Assembly (NCBI RefSeq): GCF_001640025.1
Contig: NC_031674.1
Span: 1,178,001-1,242,000, forward strand
Direction: 5' to 3'
Length of the DNA: 64,000 nt
From: Sugiyamaella lignohabitans
Lineage: Eukaryota > Ascomycota > Dipodascomycetes > Dipodascales > Trichomonascaceae
Both the position numbers and the translations under genes were made by a program. The notes under the pieces are model-generated. The model was given only the letters and a program-made list of their open reading frames with translations. It ran no database searches and had not been told where the DNA came from. Below, one piece after another: positions 59,738-64,000 of this stretch. Positions within the stretch are counted from its first letter, which is position 1. Every line of letters begins with the position of its first letter.

Positions 59738-61839
59738 ATGTTTTGCGGGCGAGTGGACAACTCGACAGATATCGACAAGCAGGTGATTGCCTGGCTCGAG
59801 CTGGACAGAGTAAGTGGCCAAACTCCCCATGTCATCTGGGGTGGTCCGACCAGGACTAACAACTCAACTCTAGAACGAAACCACCCGAAACGAGATCAAA
59901 GAACTTGCCAAAGCCAATGACCGTAAAGAACTGGAGAACCGGTTGGGCAAAAGTAAGTGGTGGTGGGGGTATGCCTCCGGCGGCTGGGGCTCTGCCCCAG
60001 ACCCCGTGGCTCCTCTCGCTTCGCTCGAGTCGGGCGTCGACGGTCCTAGCCACCTCCTGCGAAGCAGGAGCTACGGGGTCTGGGGCAGCGCCCCAGCCGC
60101 CGGAGGCATGTCCCATCGACCTGTGGTCTAACGGTTTAGGAATCCAGTTTGGTACTGCCGGTTTGAGGGGCCGGATGGAGGCCGGGTTCGACCGTATGAA
60201 CGATTTGACGGTTTTGCAGGCTTCGCAGGGTCTGGTGAGTTATGTCCGGAATACAGTTCCAAATGCCGAAGCTCAGGGCGTTGTGATTGGGCATGATCAT
60301 AGACACAATTCCAGCCGATTCGCAGAATTGACGGCCTTGGCGTTTGTCACTAAAGGGTTCAAGGTGTACACATTGGGCCAATGTCATACTCCTTTGGTCC
60401 CGTTTGCTATTGACGAGTTTCGTGCTAGCTGTGGTGTTATGGTGACAGCTAGTCATAATCCGGCTCAGGATAATGGTTATAAGGTTTATTGGCAGAACGG
60501 GTGCCAGATTATTCCACCTCATGATGTGGGTATTGCCCAGTCTATTGAAGAGAATGCTGAACCGTGGACATGGGACGTATCGGTTTTGAAAGATAACCAG
60601 CTGGTAGTGGATATTGGTTCTCAGTCTTCGGCAGTGCTGGTGTCGAAATATTTCGCGAAAATGAACCAGGTCCTTGGATTTACAGACGGTCATACTGGTG
60701 GCCGTAGAGCCAGTGCTGTTGGACCGGGAGCCGCAAGGGATTCAATTCAGTTTGTTTATACCCCAATGCATGGAGTGGGTCTTCCTTATCTTCATGAAGC
60801 AGCCAGTCAGTTGGGTTTGTCGGCAAACTCAGTAGTTACGGTCAACGAACAAGCCCAGCCCGACCCAGACTTTCCTACTGTATCGTTTCCAAACCCAGAA
60901 GAAAAAGGAGCATTGGATTTGGCAATGAAACTAGCCGATTCGAGGGGAATTTCTATTGTTCTTGCAAATGATCCTGATGCTGATAGGTTTGCAGTGGCTG
61001 TTAAGGATACCAGATCCGAATCTGGCAAATGGATCCAGTTAACTGGCAACCAAGTGGGCGCGATATTTGCTGACCATTGGAGAACTCGTTGGAAGAAAAA
61101 TGGGGATAAAAAGCTCGCGATGCTGAACTCAACAGTTTCCAGTCAATTGATTGCCAGCCTGGCTGCTAAGTATGGGTTTCATTATGAGGATACTCTGACC
61201 GGGTTCAAATGGATAGGTAATCGTGCTATTACGTTAGAGTATCAGGGATATGATATTCCTTTTGCTTTTGAAGAGGCTCTGGGATACATGTTCGCTGTAG
61301 TACATGACAAAGACGGCATTAGTGCAGCATATGTATTTATTCAGATCTTACTGGAGCTACAAGAACAGTCGACCACTGTATTAGATAAACTAGAGTCGAT
61401 CTACCAGGATGTGGGATATTTCGAGGAGCACAATTCTTATTACATTGTCAATAATCCGTCGACCACTGATACTGTTTTCGAATACATTCGCACTGCCGGT
61501 ACTAGTCCGTCTAATCCACATTACCCTCGCACAATTGGTCGATTCGACGTATCCAGCTGGCGTGATCTGACTACTGGCTACGATTCCAGTACCCCCAACA
61601 ATGTACCCACTTTACCAGTCTCAAACTCGTCACAGATGATTACCGTGACACTCAGTTCACCGGCAAACGAAACTGTGCGATTCACCGCTCGCGGCAGCGG
61701 CACCGAACCCAAACTCAAGGTGTATATTGAAGCCAAGGGCTCTACCCGTTCATCAGCCCAACAACTGGCCGACGAAGTATGGGATCTTCTTCTGAACGAG
61801 TGGTTCCGACCACCTGTGACGGGACTTGTGCCGGTCTAA
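59738..61839 (+). CDS. PGM3: PGM3-type phosphoribomutase/phosphoglucomutase; exons 59738-59809, 59874-59952, 60140-61839
   Basis: 616-aa alpha-phosphohexomutase related to S. cerevisiae Pgm3/Prm15 (622 aa) and human PGM2, acting mainly on pentose-1-phosphates in the cytosol. Exon 1 starts MFCGRVDNSTDIDKQVIAW and exon 2 NETTRNEIKELAKAND. Exon 3 restores the family core as LGKRIQFGTAGLRGRM. The phosphoserine is S155 in TASHNPAQDNGYKVYW, the metal loop D328-P-D-A-D-R. GFKWIGNRA and FEEALGY form the sugar-binding loop, and RGSGTEPKLKVYIE binds phosphate. Both introns have GTAAGT donors and CTAAC branch sites. Intron 2 is mostly a complete GHE composite; retaining it would lead to a TAA at the branch region. 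A GHE pair begins 53 nt after the stop. Confidence 0.94.
59810..59873 (+). other. PGM3 intron 1, 64 nt
   Basis: GTAAGT..GACTAAC..CTCTAG; no repeat. Confidence 0.9.
59953..60139 (+). other. PGM3 intron 2, 187 nt, mostly GHE
   Basis: GTAAGT donor, TCTAAC branch, TTTAG acceptor. The composite 59973-60107 takes up 135 of 187 nt; without it the intron would be 52 nt. Confidence 0.9.
59973..60107. repeat. GHE composite, L + R, inside PGM3 intron 2
   Basis: L 59973-60032, core GGCGTCGACGGTCCTAGCCA, R 60054-60107. Near-consensus. Starts 20 nt after the donor, ends 32 nt before the acceptor. Confidence 0.95.
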
Positions 61840-62466
61840 ATTTTGTATTCTATTTTTATTTTATTTATTATCTCAGGGTCCAGTCAGGGTGTGCCTCCGG
61901 CGGCTGGGGCTCTGCCCCAGACCCCGTAGGTCCTGCTTCGAAGGAGATGGCTGGGACCGTGGACGCCCGACTCGAGCAAAGCGAGAGGAGCCAGGGGGTC
62001 TGGGGCAGCGCCCCAGCCGCCGGAGGCAGACCCTGACTGGACCCTTTTTCGATATTCGGCTAACCGGTCAACCGGTCCTCCGGCACGTGCAGCAACGAAA
62101 CGCAGGGGGAAGGTACATAAGGCTGACGGTGCTATTAACGTGGCTTCGGCAGATCAATATTTGGACTGCTGAGAACAGTAGTGAGCAGGCAGGTCTGAGA
62201 GACAATTCTAGTCACAGTCGAACTTGCGTGGTTTCAAACGTTGTTTTTTTTGGGTGCAGGCACATCAGCAGACGGTGGAGAAAGACACGCGAGCTTTTGA
62301 AATAACCACCGACAAAAACACCCAAGTTCTGTTTTTTACTTGCATTCCGTCCGTCGGTAGTACTTATCCGTTTGGGTGTCATTTTCCAGTTTCTACCGTC
62401 GCTTGTCACGGGTCCTAAACATTGGGTCTGGACCACACAGCCGAGTGGGTCTCGCTGTTGTAAATT
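61840..62466. other. Intergenic PGM3 / ANP1
   Basis: GHE composite in a 16-bp extended palindrome, then the ANP1 promoter with a CACGTG box near 62083-62088 and two ACCGGTC repeats just before it. Confidence 0.75.
61875..62045. repeat. GHE composite R + L with 16-bp perfectly inverted host flanks
   Basis: Element 61893-62027 (R-like 61893-61946, L 61968-62027). Outside it, AGGGTCCAGTCAGGGT (61875-61890) and its exact reverse complement (62030-62045) continue the palindrome. Confidence 0.95.
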
Positions 62467-63889
62467 ATGTCGTCGCTACCGCGATATGAACCCGCTGTAA
62501 AGTAAGTTCCTCAATTCACGGGTTCGAGCAAAGCGAGCAACGAGGTCTGGGGCGGAGCCCCAGCCGCCGGAGGCAATCCGGGGACTCGGACATGCCTCCG
62601 GCGGCTGGGATCCGCCCAGACCGGGTTGTGCTCGCTTCGCAAGTTTTGCGGGAACTGGTGCTAACGTCGGGTTTAGTCAGTATAAGGAGAAGGATGAGAG
62701 GTTTCAGCCGAAGTCGAATAAGAGCTGGTTTGGTAGGTCGGGCGTGTTGGGGTTTTTGAGACCTTATTCGCCTCTGGGGAGAAAGTTTAAAGAACATCGT
62801 AAACTTGTGGCTGCGGTGATATCGTTTATTTTTCTTTTGAAAGTTTATTTGACTTCGCCAGCTGATCTGGCTTGGGCTTTAGATAGTACCGGTCTGAGCC
62901 TCGGCTCGTCCGATACTAATATCCATTTCTATGATTTGGGATTATACAATGGAAATACGAATGGCAAGGAGACCGGTGATATGCTGCTTATGTGTATTCC
63001 TCTAAGAAATGCCGCTCCGGTAATCCCTATGATGTTCTCACATCTGAAAAATTTAACATATCCACATCAGTTGATTGATATTGCATTCATGGTATCTGAT
63101 TCTGATGATACTACTTTGGAAGATTTAAAAGCGAATATTGCTGCCCTAGATAAAGTCACTGACAAGGGAATACAGCCATTTCATGAAATCGCCATTTTCG
63201 AAAAAGACTTTGGTGCTGTAATTGGCCAGGGTTTCGACGTCCGTCATGGCGTCAAAGTACAAGGTGTACGCAGAAAATTAATGGGCCGCGCCAGAAATTG
63301 GCTGCTGGGCTCGGCTTTAAAGCCATATCATAGCTGGGTTTATTGGCGAGATGCCGATATTGAAACGTCTCCAGTGACTATTATCGAGGATCTGATGAAA
63401 CATGATCGTGACGTCATTGTTCCTAATGTCTGGAGACCTCTTCCGGAATGGTTAGGAGGTGAGCAGCCATATGATCTTAATTCATGGCAAGAGAGTGACG
63501 CTGCTTTGGAATTAGCAAGAACTTTACACGAAGACGAGGTTATTGTTGAGGGATATGCCGAATATCCTACATGGAGACCACATCTGGCGTATTCCCGAAG
63601 CGAAGATGGCGATCCAAATGAAATCATTGATTTGGATGGTGTGGGTGGTGTATCCATTCTGGCGAGAGCCAAAGTCTTTCGCCACGGCGCAAACTTTCCT
63701 GGTTTTGCGTTTGAAAACCACGCTGAAACTGAAGCATTTGGTAAAATGTCTCGTAAAATGGGCTTCAGTGTTGGCGGCTTAGTACACTATACTGTATGGC
63801 ACCAGTATGAGCCCAGTGAAGACGACTTGAAGCATATGAAGGAGATGGAAGAGGCCGAGAAGGCTACAGCCACAATGATTTCTTTATAA
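62467..63889 (+). CDS. ANP1: ANP1-family mannan polymerase II subunit; exons 62467-62501 and 62677-63889
   Basis: 415-aa Golgi type II membrane mannosyltransferase of the Anp1/Van1/Mnn9 family, extending the alpha-1,6-mannan backbone. Exon 1 encodes MSSLPRYEPAV; the split codon then joins NQYKEKDERFQPKSNKSW. The signal-anchor is about 54-70 (AAVISFIFLLKVYLTS). The GT domain includes FYDLGLYNG, IPLRNAAPVIPMMFSHL, the DxD motif D237-A-D239 in YWRDADIE, VPNVWRPLPEWLGG and VEGYAEYPTWRPHLAY. The last two motifs fit Anp1 better than Van1 or Mnn9. The long Gln-rich tail of S. cerevisiae Anp1 (500 aa) is absent. Donor GTAAGT, branch GCTAAC, acceptor TTTAG. The intron holds two GHE modules. Confidence 0.88.
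62502..62676 (+). other. ANP1 intron, 175 nt, with two GHE modules
   Basis: GTAAGT donor, GCTAAC branch 11 nt before the acceptor end. Without the modules and their linker about 55 nt would remain. Confidence 0.88.
62525..62643. repeat. Two GHE modules facing inward, inside ANP1 intron
   Basis: Reverse module 62525-62574 then forward B-like module 62594-62643, with GCCTCC ends toward each other. This is opposite to every other tight pair. Both are worn (CTGGGATCCGCCCAG). Confidence 0.85.
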
Positions 63890-64000
63890 AGCTTTTGAAA
63901 CACGCCTAGCTAATGACATGATATTTATCTTTTGAATATAGAGGAACATAGTTACTTTTAGAAAACAAAGTATGGGTTGAATAAAAAAAAGGCTTTGAGG
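63890..64000. other. ANP1 3' flank, to window end
   Basis: 111 nt of AT-rich DNA with a GAATAAA-like signal near 63978; no GHE before the window ends. Confidence 0.6.

Overview
This is nuclear DNA from a budding yeast (Saccharomycotina). It carries single-copy yeast-type genes (NOG2, VPS28, ERG11, RMT2, FCP1, DUS2, XKS1, SPC1, ANP1, Alr1/Mnr2-type CorA). Introns are short, with GTAAGT donors and a (T/G)ACTAAC or CTAAC branch site only about 7-13 nt before the AG. Intron content, the close branch site, and an acyl-CoA oxidase plus a PTS1-tagged acyl-CoA dehydrogenase suggest an early-branching lineage (Yarrowia/Blastobotrys/Sugiyamaella grade). That placement is an inference.

I support 23 protein genes, five of them spliced with seven introns in total. 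Left to right: a truncated SDR polyol dehydrogenase; pirin; a MscS channel with an EF-hand; a DUF1776 protein (-); NOG2 (2 exons); tubulin cofactor C (-, 2 exons); a TBC Rab-GAP; VPS28 (-); acyl-CoA oxidase; a DHFC-type palmitoyltransferase (-); peroxisomal acyl-CoA dehydrogenase. A 6.5-kb gene desert (27915-34477) follows. Then come a Ser-rich unknown; DUS2 (3 exons); a 62-aa stress-type peptide; xylulokinase (-); SPC1 (-); an ABC1/UbiB kinase (-); RMT2; ERG11; a CorA Mg transporter (-); FCP1; PGM3 (3 exons); ANP1 (2 exons). They are ordinary housekeeping genes (ribosome assembly, ESCRT, tubulin folding, sterol, beta-oxidation, pentose, mannan and phosphosugar metabolism). They do not form a cluster. 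No tRNA, rRNA, CRISPR array or transposase gene was seen.

The unusual part is what lies between the genes. A GC-rich double-hairpin element, called GHE below, is present in nearly 70 recognisable end-modules, about one per kb. Each module begins GCCTCCGGCGGC, continues with a hairpin CTGGGGC-loop-GCCCCAG, then a short link (ACCC..), then a second hairpin. The second hairpin is one of three kinds: 'L' (ends CTCGAGTCG), 'R' (CTCCTGC-TTC-GCAGGAG) or 'B' (GCTCGC-TTC-GCGAGC). Most tight pairs are one L and one R module facing outward around a core with CGTCGACG, giving a 135-150 bp composite. At 20 of 23 genes a module lies 12-197 nt after the stop codon, always with its GCCTCC end toward the stop. 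None is in an exon or within 100 nt upstream of a start codon. Four introns also host copies. Several copies sit at the centre of longer palindromes formed by the flanking host DNA. The arrangement resembles bacterial REP/BIME elements or the double-hairpin elements of fungal mitochondria, but it is in a nuclear chromosome. It is the best candidate here for an undescribed system.

Coordinates, copy counts and gene models were worked out by hand; splice sites rest on consensus signals and family alignment remembered from homologues.
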